Shown: one piece after another, positions 1 to 7,158 of the stretch
Layout: each line of letters starts with the position of its first letter
Position numbering within the stretch: the first letter of the stretch is position 1
Assembly: GCA_900547505.1 (NCBI GenBank)
Contig: URGY01000049.1
Location: forward strand, 1 to 10,515
Source of the DNA: an uncultured Collinsella sp.
GTDB lineage: Bacteria; Actinomycetota; Coriobacteriia; Coriobacteriales; Coriobacteriaceae
Direction of reading: 5' to 3'
DNA: 10,515 bases
Made by a program: the position numbers and the translations under genes
Notes under the pieces: generated by a model
What the model saw: only the letters and a program-made list of their open reading frames with translations
What the model was told of the DNA's origin: nothing
Database searches by the model: none

Positions 1-26
1 CAGCGTCAGATGTGTATAAGAGACAG
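1..26 (+). other. Residual Nextera/Tn5 sequencing adapter (artefact)
   Basis: Bases 8-26 read AGATGTGTATAAGAGACAG, the 19-bp Tn5 mosaic end used in Nextera libraries. Bases 1-7 (CAGCGTC) match the adjoining part of the read-1 adapter. This is library-preparation sequence, not genome, and should be trimmed. Genomic sequence begins at base 27, inside a gene. Confidence 0.97.
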
Positions 27-2698
27 CACTCAAGTTGGTGCAAGTCCTGGGCGAACGTCTGGGCAAGCCGTCGTATTGGCGTTCGCTAATCGAGGTCGCG
101 GCGCTGGGCACCGTGTCCGACATGATGCCGCTCACGCCCGAGAATCGCGCGCTGGTTGCCGAGGGCATCCAGCAGATGCGCGTAACCGCTCGCCCGGGCT
201 ATATCGCGCTTGCCGCGCTCGCCAAGGCGGACCTTTCGAGCATTACGGCGGATGGCCTGTCATTCTCGCTCATTCCCCGCTTAAACGCTGCCGGTCGCAT
301 GGCTGATCCCAAGCTGGCGCTCGACCTGCTGCTTGCCCGCGATCCCATCGAAGCAAGCGCACTGGCGGCTGAGCTCGAGGAAATCAACCGCCAGCGCCGT
401 GAGATCGAGGCGGAGCTCACGCGCGATGCCATGGCAAAGGTCGAGGAGACCTATGACGGCGGACGCGCGATCGTCGTGGGCGGCGAAGGTTGGCACGAGG
501 GCGTCAAGGGCATCGTGGCAAGCCGTCTGACCAACCGCTACCACGTGCCGGCGCTGCTGTTCTCGATCGAGGACGGTATCGCGCGCGGCTCTGGTCGCTC
601 GGTGGGCAAAGTTAACCTGTTTGACGCCATCGAACGCTGTTCCGACCTGATGATTCGTCGCGGCGGACATGCCGGTGCGGTGGGTGTGACCATCGAGGCA
701 TCCAAGCTCGATGAGTTCCGCCGTCGCCTTTCCGTCGTGTTGTCCGAGCTTCCCGCCGAGGACTTTGAGGACACCGACGAGGTTGCCGCCACGGTCGACC
801 TTTCCGAATTGAATATCGAGACCATCGAGCAGATTTCCCGCCTTGAGCCGTTTGGCCAGGGTAATAAGGTGCCGCTGCTGGCTGCCGAGGGCGTGACGAT
901 GTGTGATCGCGCCGTGGTGGGTAAGACCGGCGAGCACATGCGCTTTGTGGCGACCGATGGCGCCGCGAGTGTGCCGGCTATTATGTTCCGCGTGCCGCAA
1001 ATCGATAAGCTCATCAACTGCGATAGCGCTGTCGACTTGGTGTTCGAGGCCGTTGCCGAGCATTGGCAGGGTCGTGTGAAGCCCAAGCTCATGGTCAAGG
1101 ATGTTCTGGTCCGCGATACCACGCTGCCCAGCGTCGACGATCCGGCATGCGAGCTTCGTCGTGGCGTGCAGCCGGCGGATTCCGGCCTGCGCTTGGAGTC
1201 GCGCAAGCGCGAGACGCTCGCCCAGCTTTCCTATACCGAGCTGACGCGCTCGCTTATCCATAGCTTTATCGGCTCGAACCAGCCACATCGCGCGCAGGTC
1301 GAGGCGCTCGATGCCCTGGCCGATCACCAGAGTGTCTTGGCGGTTATGGGAACGGGCCGCGGCAAGTCGCTCATCTTCCATGTGCATGCCGCGCGTGAGG
1401 CGGTGCTTCGCGGACGTGCGAGCATCTTTGTCTATCCGCTGCGTGCGCTTGTTGCCGACCAGGCCTATCACCTCTCGTCGACGATGGCATCGCTTGGCAT
1501 TGGCGTTGGCGTGCTTACCGGCGAGACCGTGGAGGCCGCGCGCGATGACGTGTTCGCCGGCCTAGCTTCGGGCCGCACCGGTATCGTGCTCACGACGCCC
1601 GAGTTCCTATCTATCCACCGTGACCGCTTCGCGCGTTCGGGCCGCATCGGCTTTGTCGTTATCGATGAGGCGCATCATGCCGGTCTTGCCAAGGGCGGCG
1701 ACCGCAGCGCCTATCTCGACATGCCCGATATCCTCAAAGCCCTGGGCGACCCGGTCGTTATGGCTGCGACGGCCACTGCGACGGCTCCGGTTGTGGCCGA
1801 GCTTGCCCGCATGTTGCCGATCACTCGCACGGTGGTCGACGAGACGGTGCGCGAGAACCTGCGGCTCGAGGACGACCGCGATCTTGCAAGTCGCGAGAAC
1901 CGTTTGGTGTCGATTGTGGCGACGGGGGAAAAGACCGTCATCTACGTCAATTCGCGCGACCAGTCCGTGGCGCTCGCCAAGACGTTGCGCAAGCGTGTGC
2001 CCGATTGCGCAACCCATATCGCGTTCTATAACGCGGGGCTTGTGCGTTCCGATCGCCGTCGCGTGGAGGAAGCATTCCGAGACGGCAGCCTCAGCTGCAT
2101 CGTCTCGACATCTGCCTTTGGCGAGGGCGTCAACCTGCCCGATATCCGCCATGTCGTGCTCTATCACATGCCGTTTGGCGGCATTGAGTTTAACCAGATG
2201 AGCGGCCGTGCCGGTCGCGATGGCCAGCCCGCCGTGATCCACCTGCTCTATTCGTCGCGCGATGCCCGCATTAACGAGCGCCTGCTCGACTGCTACGCAC
2301 CCGAGCGCGACGAGCTCGTCACACTCTATCGCGCGCTGCAGACCATGTGGCGCTCCAACCGCGGCAAGACCGGGGATGATTCATTCTGCGCAAGCGATAT
2401 CGACATCGCGCAGATGTGCCTTGCCATCGATGCTCGCACGCCGGTCGACGAGCGTTCGGTGGAAAGCGGCCTGGGAATCTTCGAAGAGCTTGGTTTCTGT
2501 CGAGTTTCGGGGTTTGACGACACTCGTCGTATCGCGATGGCCGAAAACCCCGGCCGCGTGCAATTGAGCAGGTCAATTCGCTATTTGGAGGGCTTGCGCT
2601 CGCGCATGGAGTTCTCGGCTTTCCGGAGCTGGGCGCTCGATTCGTGCGCTTCTGATATGCTAGCCAAAGTTAACCGCCCGATCGTACCGCGGGCCTAG
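27..2698 (+). CDS. recJ: RecJ single-strand exonuclease fused to an SF2 RecQ-like helicase (5' truncated)
   Basis: The gene is cut at its 5' end by the adapter. The in-frame TTG at 35 is internal, not a start; residues below count from it. The N-terminal part of the RecJ DHH domain, with most metal ligands, lies off the window. What remains starts near RecJ motif IV (GTVSDMMPL, Asp29 a probable metal ligand). It continues through DHHA1 (GWHEGVKGIVASRL near 152-165; GRS; GGHAGAVG 210-217) and the OB region (EPFGQGN near 272). No stop or restart separates this from a complete helicase: Walker A MGTGRGKS (438-445), DEAH (544-547), ATATA motif III, STSAFGEGVNLPD motif V and QMSGRAGRDG motif VI (721-730). 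A C-terminal region of about 150 residues, perhaps winged-helix, follows. RecJ degrades single-stranded DNA 5' to 3' and normally works with a separate RecQ helicase that unwinds its substrate, so the fusion would couple both steps in one cytoplasmic polypeptide. It sits 15 bases before rel, probably co-transcribed. The full protein is likely about 1,100 residues. Domain calls are firm; activity of the fusion is inferred. Confidence 0.9.
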
Positions 2699-2713
2699 GG
2701 GAAGGGGACCTCG

Positions 2714-5074
2714 ATGGATGCCGCAGCCCGTACCGCCCATGATTCCACCCTCCAGCCGTTTTCGGAGATGGAGCACTATAAGCATGCCGATGAGCTGCCG
2801 CCCGAGATTATGGCGGACAGCTACGACAAGCTGGAGCGTCTGTGCCTCAAATATATGAATGAGGATGACTTCTCCAAGGTGGAGCAGGCCTACTGCTTTG
2901 CTGCCGAGAAGCATTGCAACCAAAAGCGGCGCTCGGGTGAGATGTACATTAACCATCCTGTCGAGGTGGCTATCATTCTGGCAGACCTCAAGATGGACTG
3001 CGACGTGGTGTGTGCCGCGCTGCTGCACGATACCGTCGAGGACACCGAGACCTCGCTCGCCGATGTTTCCGGCCTGTTTGGCGAAACCGTTGCTGAGCTC
3101 GTCGATGGCGTGACCAAGCTCACCAACATCGAAGTCGACAGCATGGACGAGAAACAGGCCCTCACGCTGCGCAAGATGTTCCTCGCCATGTCCAAGGACA
3201 TTCGTGTCATCATCGTTAAACTTGCCGACCGTCTGCACAACATGCGCACCCTTGCAGCCCTGCGTGAGGACCGTCGCCTGTTTAAGGCTCGCGAGACCAT
3301 GGACGTGTATGCGCCTCTGGCCGACCGTCTGGGCATGAGCTCCATTAAATGGGAGCTCGAGGACCTGTCCTTCTTCTACCTTGAGCCCGACGCCTACCAG
3401 CGCATCGCGCGCATGGTGGCTGAGTCGCGCGAGGTTCGCGAGCGCTATCTGGCTGAGACCATCAAGACGCTCACCGACGAGCTCAACCGCATTGGCCTGG
3501 AGGGCTTCCAGATCAACGGCCGCTCCAAGCACTATTGGTCCATCTACCAAAAGATGAAGCGCAAGGGCAAGGAATTCTCCGAGATCTACGATTTGGTGGC
3601 GCTGCGCGTTATTACCCATTCGGTGCGCGATTGCTACTCCACGCTCGGCGCAGTGCATACGCTGTGGCACCCCATGCCCGGTCGCTTTAAAGACTATATC
3701 GCCATGCCCAAGGTCAATAACTACCAGTCGCTCCATACGACGGTTATCGGCCCCACGGCCCGCCCGCTCGAGATTCAGATTCGAACCTATGAGATGCATG
3801 AGCAGGCCGAGTACGGTATTGCCGCCCACTGGCTCTATAAGAAGTCGGGCGGATCGTCTGCGTCTAAGACCAATGATGCCCAGCGTCTGGACGACCAGAT
3901 TAACTGGCTCAAACATTCGCTCGATTGGGCTGCGTCTGATGAGATCACCGACGCCAAGGAATACCTGCATTCGCTGAAGGTCGACCTCTTCGATCAGGAG
4001 ATCTTTGTCTTCACGCCCAAAGGCGAGGTCATGGCTCTTCGTGCCGGCTCCACGCCGCTCGACTTTGCCTATGCCGTTCACACCGAGGTGGGAAACCATT
4101 GCGTCGGCGCCAAAATCAACGGTGCGGTGGCTCCGCTCACGCACGAGATTAAGACGGGTGACCGTGTCGAGATCCTGACTAATAAGAGTTCCAAGCCGTC
4201 GCGTGATTGGCTCAAGATCGTTAAGACACCTTCCGCCAAGTCAAAGATCCGCCGCTATTTTGCCGCTGCGACCAAGGACGACGACGCTGCCGCCGGCCGC
4301 GATATCCTGGCCAAGGACCTGCGTAAGCGTGGCTATGGCATTTCTACGCCGCGCTCCACGCGTGCGCTCAACGCCGTGGCGGAGCAGTTTAACTTCAAGC
4401 AGCTCGAGGACCTGTTTGCCGCCGTCGGCGCCGGCAAGGTTGCCCCGCGCGCTGTGGGTAATAAGGTCGAGCAAATCTTGGACCCCAAGCCCGAGGAACA
4501 GCTCACCAAGGCCGAGGCTATCGCCGAGGTCGTGAAACAGCCGGCCCGCGGCTCCAACCGCAAGCCGCAAAAGCGTGGCAAGAGCGCAAGTAACGGCATT
4601 ATCGTTAAGGGCGAGAGCAACAGTGGCCTGCTGGTCCGTCTGGCTCATTGCTGCAACCCCGTGACGGGCGACGATATCGTCGGCTTCATCACGCGTGGCC
4701 GAGGTGTCTCAGTGCATCGCGCCAACTGCCCCAACGTCAAGGGCCTCATGGAGCACCCCGAGCGCATGATTGACGTAGAGTGGGATGGTGCTGCCGACAC
4801 TCTCTTCCAGGTCGAGATCGCGGTCGCGTGCCTGGACCGCATGGGCCTGCTCAAGGACGTCACCATTGCCATTGGCGATGCAGGCGGCAATATCCTTTCC
4901 GCCGCCACGTCGACCAACCGCGAGGGTATTGCGACCCTGCGCTTTATGGTCGAGATTTCGGATGCGAGCGGCCTGGATCCGCTGCTGGCTTCCATCAGCA
5001 GTGTCGATTCGGTCTACGACGCTCGCCGTCTTATGCCCGGCGAGGGCGGAGCGCAACTCAAGCGCCGTGTGTAG
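2714..5074 (+). CDS. rel: Bifunctional (p)ppGpp synthetase/hydrolase Rel
   Basis: A 786-residue full-length RelA/SpoT homologue that makes and degrades the alarmone (p)ppGpp in response to amino-acid starvation sensed on the ribosome. The HD hydrolase domain has His81, His105-Asp106 (LLHDTVEDT) and Asp172 (ADRLHN). These spacings equal those of the catalytic residues in Streptococcus Rel, so hydrolase activity should be intact. The synthetase domain has Asp293 (YDLVALRV), RFKD at 324-327 and the LEIQIRT motif (Glu353). RFKD is the RXKD form typical of bifunctional Rel, not the EXDD form of synthesis-only RelA. A TGS domain (about 427-487), a helical region, a conserved-cysteine domain (Cys646, Cys647, Cys672) and a C-terminal ACT domain (about 698-775) follow. 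The start at 2714 has a purine-rich ribosome site (AGGGGAAGGGGA) about 5 bases upstream. Met at 2810 is a possible later start, but the HD domain begins after both. In Bacillus the order is recJ-apt-relA; here apt is absent between them. A terminator hairpin follows at 5108. Confidence 0.96.
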   Translation: MDAAARTAHDSTLQPFSEMEHYKHADELPPEIMADSYDKLERLCLKYMNEDDFSKVEQAYCFAAEKHCNQKRRSGEMYINHPVEVAIILADLKMDCDVVCAALLHDTVEDTETSLADVSGLFGETVAELVDGVTKLTNIEVDSMDEKQALTLRKMFLAMSKDIRVIIVKLADRLHNMRTLAALREDRRLFKARETMDVYAPLADRLGMSSIKWELEDLSFFYLEPDAYQRIARMVAESREVRERYLAETIKTLTDELNRIGLEGFQINGRSKHYWSIYQKMKRKGKEFSEIYDLVALRVITHSVRDCYSTLGAVHTLWHPMPGRFKDYIAMPKVNNYQSLHTTVIGPTARPLEIQIRTYEMHEQAEYGIAAHWLYKKSGGSSASKTNDAQRLDDQINWLKHSLDWAASDEITDAKEYLHSLKVDLFDQEIFVFTPKGEVMALRAGSTPLDFAYAVHTEVGNHCVGAKINGAVAPLTHEIKTGDRVEILTNKSSKPSRDWLKIVKTPSAKSKIRRYFAAATKDDDAAAGRDILAKDLRKRGYGISTPRSTRALNAVAEQFNFKQLEDLFAAVGAGKVAPRAVGNKVEQILDPKPEEQLTKAEAIAEVVKQPARGSNRKPQKRGKSASNGIIVKGESNSGLLVRLAHCCNPVTGDDIVGFITRGRGVSVHRANCPNVKGLMEHPERMIDVEWDGAADTLFQVEIAVACLDRMGLLKDVTIAIGDAGGNILSAATSTNREGIATLRFMVEISDASGLDPLLASISSVDSVYDARRLMPGEGGAQLKRRV

Positions 5075-5107
5075 GTGCGAGAGCCTCTCAGCATCATAGA
5101 TATTGGT

Positions 5108-5145
5108 TACGTTCGAGGCATCGTTTGGTGCCTCGAACGTATTTT
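5108..5145 (+). terminator. Hairpin terminator after rel
   Basis: A perfect 13-bp inverted repeat (5108-5120 with 5129-5141, arms TACGTTCGAGGCA and TGCCTCGAACGTA) encloses an 8-base loop and is followed by TTTT at 5142-5145. It lies 33 bases after the rel stop. The T-tract is short, so it may be only partly effective. It ends just before the ribosome binding site of the next gene, so read-through could still express that gene. Confidence 0.7.
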
Positions 5146-5162
5146 AGAAGGAGGGCATGCGC

Positions 5163-5845
5163 ATGGACGATATGACTTTGGACCTGACACCCCGAGGTGC
5201 GGCTTCGATTGAGGCGCTCGTCAACGGCCCGATTCAGACCAACAGTTACGCCGTGATTTCGAATGACGAGTGCTTAATCGTCGATCCGGCGTGGGAGGGC
5301 GAGCGTCTTGTGGAGCATATCCGCACCGCGCATCCCGAGGTGCGCGTACTCGGCTCTGTCTGCACGCACGGTCATGCTGACCATGTTGGCGGGGTTGCCG
5401 GGGTTCGAGCTGTCGTTGGCGACAGTGCACTATATGAGTTGTGCGCTAAGGACGTGACGGTACCTCGCGCAAATATCGAGGAGCAGCGCTCATGTGGGGT
5501 ATCGAGACGCCCGATCCGGGTGAGCCGACGCGTTTGCTTGCCGAGGGCGATACAATCGAGGTGGGCGACGTCTGCCTGCAGGTGATCGAGACGCCGGGGC
5601 ATACGCCGGGCGGCATCGTCCTGTTCGCCGCGACCGAGCAGGGGAACATCGCCTTTGTGGGCGACACGCTTTTCCCGGGCAGCCACGGTCGTACCGATCT
5701 TTCCGGCGGTGACGAGGCGGCGATTATGCGCTCGCTCTCCAAACTTGCCAAGACGCTTCCGCCCGATACCGTTTGCTTGACGGGCCATGGCGATTCGACC
5801 ACGATGGCGCGCGAACTTATGCAGAACCCGTTTATGCAGATGTAG
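5163..5845 (+). pseudogene. Metallo-beta-lactamase-fold hydrolase (glyoxalase II/YcbL-like), frameshifted
   Basis: Two overlapping frames together make one MBL-fold hydrolase of about 227 residues. The first (5163 to a stop at 5585) carries NSYAVI and the zinc-binding THGHADH motif (His69, His71, Asp73, His74). Family similarity then switches to another frame around 5485-5495, which runs to the stop at 5845. That frame carries GHTPGG, GDTLFPGSHGRTD and TGHGDST, the remaining metal-site motifs. One missing base near 5490 explains the break; I cannot tell a sequencing or assembly error from a real mutation. The start at 5163 is preferred because AAGGAGG (5148-5154) lies 8 bases before it, against only 2 bases before the ATG at 5157. 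Members of this family hydrolyse thioesters such as S-lactoylglutathione, but the substrate cannot be read from sequence. Genes of this family are often found beside rel. If the frameshift is real, the first frame alone lacks half of the active site. Confidence 0.85.
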
Positions 5846-5953
5846 GCTCGAAGCCGTCTTTCGAACCACGAAGACCGCTCAATCGTCAAGCTATTTTCCC
5901 CAGTGGGTCGATTCTGTGGGGCAAACGGTCAAAATTTGTCCAATCGGATGGTA

Positions 5954-5969
5954 TTCGTGAACAAACGAA
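5954..5969. promoter_or_regulatory. Possible operator palindrome upstream of fba
   Basis: TTCGTGAACAAACGAA has 5-bp inverted arms (TTCGT/ACGAA) around a 6-base centre and lies directly upstream of the candidate fba -35 region. A second imperfect palindrome, GGTCAAAATTTGTCC, is at 5927-5941. Position and symmetry suggest a regulator site, but no regulator can be named and short palindromes also occur by chance. Confidence 0.25.
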
Positions 5970-5970
5970 C

Positions 5971-5999
5971 GTTTATGCTCGGGTATGTCGTGGTAAAAT
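5971..5999 (+). promoter_or_regulatory. Candidate fba promoter
   Basis: A -10-like TAAAAT at 5994-5999 (5 of 6 to consensus) lies 40 bases before the fba start codon. The best -35 is weak (TTTATG at 5972-5977, spacer 16, or GTTTAT at 5971-5976, spacer 17). Local base composition is much richer in A and T than the flanking genes, as expected for a promoter. The start site would be about 6006. Confidence 0.45.
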
Positions 6000-6039
6000 C
6001 TCAGGCGTTATCGGAGCAACCTTACAGGAGGTTTCTTTT

Positions 6040-6906
6040 ATGCTCGTCAACGCAGCAGACATGCTCAAGAAGGCCGAGGCCGGCAAGTACGGTCTCGGTG
6101 CCTTCAACACCAACAACCTCGAGTGGACCCTGGCTATTCTCCAGGCCGCCGAGGAGGCCAAGTCTCCGCTGATCCTTCAGTGCACCGCTGGTGCCGCTAA
6201 GTGGATGGGCGGTTTCAAGGTCTGCGCCGACATGGTCAAGGCTGCCGTCGAGGCCACGGGCGTTACCGTTCCCGTCGCCCTTCACCTCGATCATGGTTCT
6301 TACGAGGACTGCTTCAAGTGCATCGAGGCCGGCTTCACGTCCATCATGTATGACGGCTCTCACGAGGAGACCTTCCAGCTTAACCTCGACCGCACCAAGG
6401 AGCTCGTTGAGCTTGCCCACTCCAAGGGCATGTCCATCGAGGCCGAGGTCGGCGGCATCGGCGGCACCGAGGACGGCGTGACCTCCAGCGGCGAGCTCGC
6501 TGATCCTGCTGAGTGCAAGCAGATTGCTGACCTGGGCGTCGACTTCCTCGCCTGCGGTATCGGCAACATCCACGGCGTGTACCCTGCCGACTGGGCTGGC
6601 CTTTCCTTCGAGCGCCTGGGCGAGATCAAGGCTCAGACCGGCGACCTGCCCCTCGTCCTGCACGGTGGCACCGGCATCCCCGAGGATCAGATCAAGAAGG
6701 CCATCTCCCTGGGTATCTCCAAGATCAACGTCAACACCGATCTGCAGCTCGTCTTTGCCAAGGGCGTTCGCGAGTACATCGAGGCTGGCAAGGATCAGCA
6801 GGGCAAGGGCTTTGACCCCCGCAAGCTCCTCAAGCCTGGTCGCGACAACATCGTTGCCCGCACCAAGGAGCTCATGGAGGAGTTTGGCTCCGTCAACAAG
6901 GCGTAA
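6040..6906 (+). CDS. fba: Class II fructose-bisphosphate aldolase
   Basis: A 288-residue zinc-dependent aldolase that reversibly splits fructose-1,6-bisphosphate into dihydroxyacetone phosphate and glyceraldehyde-3-phosphate in cytoplasmic glycolysis and gluconeogenesis. Diagnostic segments are AFNTNNLEW near the N-terminus, HLDHGS with catalytic Asp84 and zinc ligand His85, EAEVGGIGG, GNIHGVYP (zinc ligand His178), LHGGTGIP (zinc ligand His208) and the phosphate-binding SKINVNTDLQ. The length fits the short Bacillus FbaA-type enzymes. The start is fixed by AGGAGG at 6026-6031, 8 bases upstream. The frame stays open further upstream to 5773, but that stretch overlaps the hydrolase gene and does not look like aldolase. 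Codon use is very strongly biased to C-ending codons, as in highly expressed genes. It appears to be a single-gene unit with its own promoter. A tagatose- or ketose-bisphosphate aldolase is the main alternative, less likely for a biased housekeeping gene. Confidence 0.95.
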   Translation: MLVNAADMLKKAEAGKYGLGAFNTNNLEWTLAILQAAEEAKSPLILQCTAGAAKWMGGFKVCADMVKAAVEATGVTVPVALHLDHGSYEDCFKCIEAGFTSIMYDGSHEETFQLNLDRTKELVELAHSKGMSIEAEVGGIGGTEDGVTSSGELADPAECKQIADLGVDFLACGIGNIHGVYPADWAGLSFERLGEIKAQTGDLPLVLHGGTGIPEDQIKKAISLGISKINVNTDLQLVFAKGVREYIEAGKDQQGKGFDPRKLLKPGRDNIVARTKELMEEFGSVNKA

Positions 6907-7030
6907 GCGTCGCTAAACTTCCCGTCGGAAGCCCCGTCCCCCTACACTGTTTCCTTTGCGCTCACCTGGCTTCGCCAGAAGTCGCGCCAAGGAAACAGTT
7001 CCGGGGGACGAGGCTTCCTTCGTTTAACGC
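6907..7030. repeat. Long imperfect palindromic element after fba
   Basis: Almost this whole span can fold into one hairpin. The outer stem GGAAGCCCCGTCCCCC (6927-6942) pairs with GGGGGACGAGGCTTCC (7003-7018) with one mismatch. The middle stem ACTGTTTCCTT (6946-6956) pairs perfectly with AAGGAAACAGT (6989-6999). GCGC pairs further in, and the tip is CTGGC-TTC-GCCAG (6966-6978). Short pairings (TAAAC/GTTTA, GCGT/ACGC) extend the base to 6907 and 7030. There is no T-tract at its 3' end, so it is not a standard terminator. It resembles the dispersed palindromic intergenic repeats of many bacteria, but only one copy is in this window, so repeat status is an inference. Confidence 0.7.
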
Positions 7031-7084
7031 CGCAGGGTTACTGGGCTGAATTCATTTTTTTGACTACCGTTCGGCGGTGTTGAT

Positions 7085-7110
7085 GGCTCCCTTGTTGGGG
7101 CTTTCTTTTT
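7085..7110 (+). terminator. Probable intrinsic terminator of fba
   Basis: A short stem (GGCTCC at 7085-7090 with GGGGCT at 7097-7102, two G-T wobbles) with a 6-base loop is followed by the T-rich tract TTTCTTTTT (7102-7110). It is weak alone but well placed about 180 bases after fba, before the next promoter -10. Confidence 0.4.
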
Positions 7111-7123
7111 ATCTCGCTACAAT
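7095..7123 (+). promoter_or_regulatory. Candidate promoter of the transglutaminase-like gene
   Basis: TTGGGG (7095-7100) and TACAAT (7118-7123) are separated by 17 bases, giving a -10 with 5 of 6 consensus bases and a moderate -35. The gene starts 35 bases further on. The -35 overlaps the proposed upstream terminator stem. Confidence 0.45.
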
Positions 7124-7158
7124 GGGCTTCAAGCGTTCTAGTGACTTGGAGTTTTGGT

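Noticed and set aside
281..1471. Long open frame on the minus strand, 396 codons
   Set aside because: It is antisense to the RecJ-helicase gene, whose motifs are unmistakable. Open antisense frames are common in GC-rich biased genes, and the translation shows no recognisable domain.
1607..2242. Minus-strand open frame of 211 codons
   Set aside because: It lies opposite helicase motifs II-VI and is a codon-bias shadow.
2660..4144. Long open frame on the minus strand, 494 codons
   Set aside because: It is antisense to the catalytic half of rel and mirrors its codon pattern, with no domain and no plausible ribosome site considered.
5478..5495. Programmed ribosomal frameshift in the hydrolase gene
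   Set aside because: No slippery heptamer, internal Shine-Dalgarno at proper spacing or strong downstream hairpin is visible, and this enzyme family is not known to use one.
5951..5982. LexA/SOS box before fba
   Set aside because: GAAC occurs twice here, but the GAAC-N4-GTTC arrangement is absent, and fba is not a typical SOS gene.
5773..6039. N-terminal extension of the aldolase frame
   Set aside because: The frame is open upstream of fba but overlaps the hydrolase gene, crosses the promoter and AGGAGG site, and its translation does not resemble aldolase.
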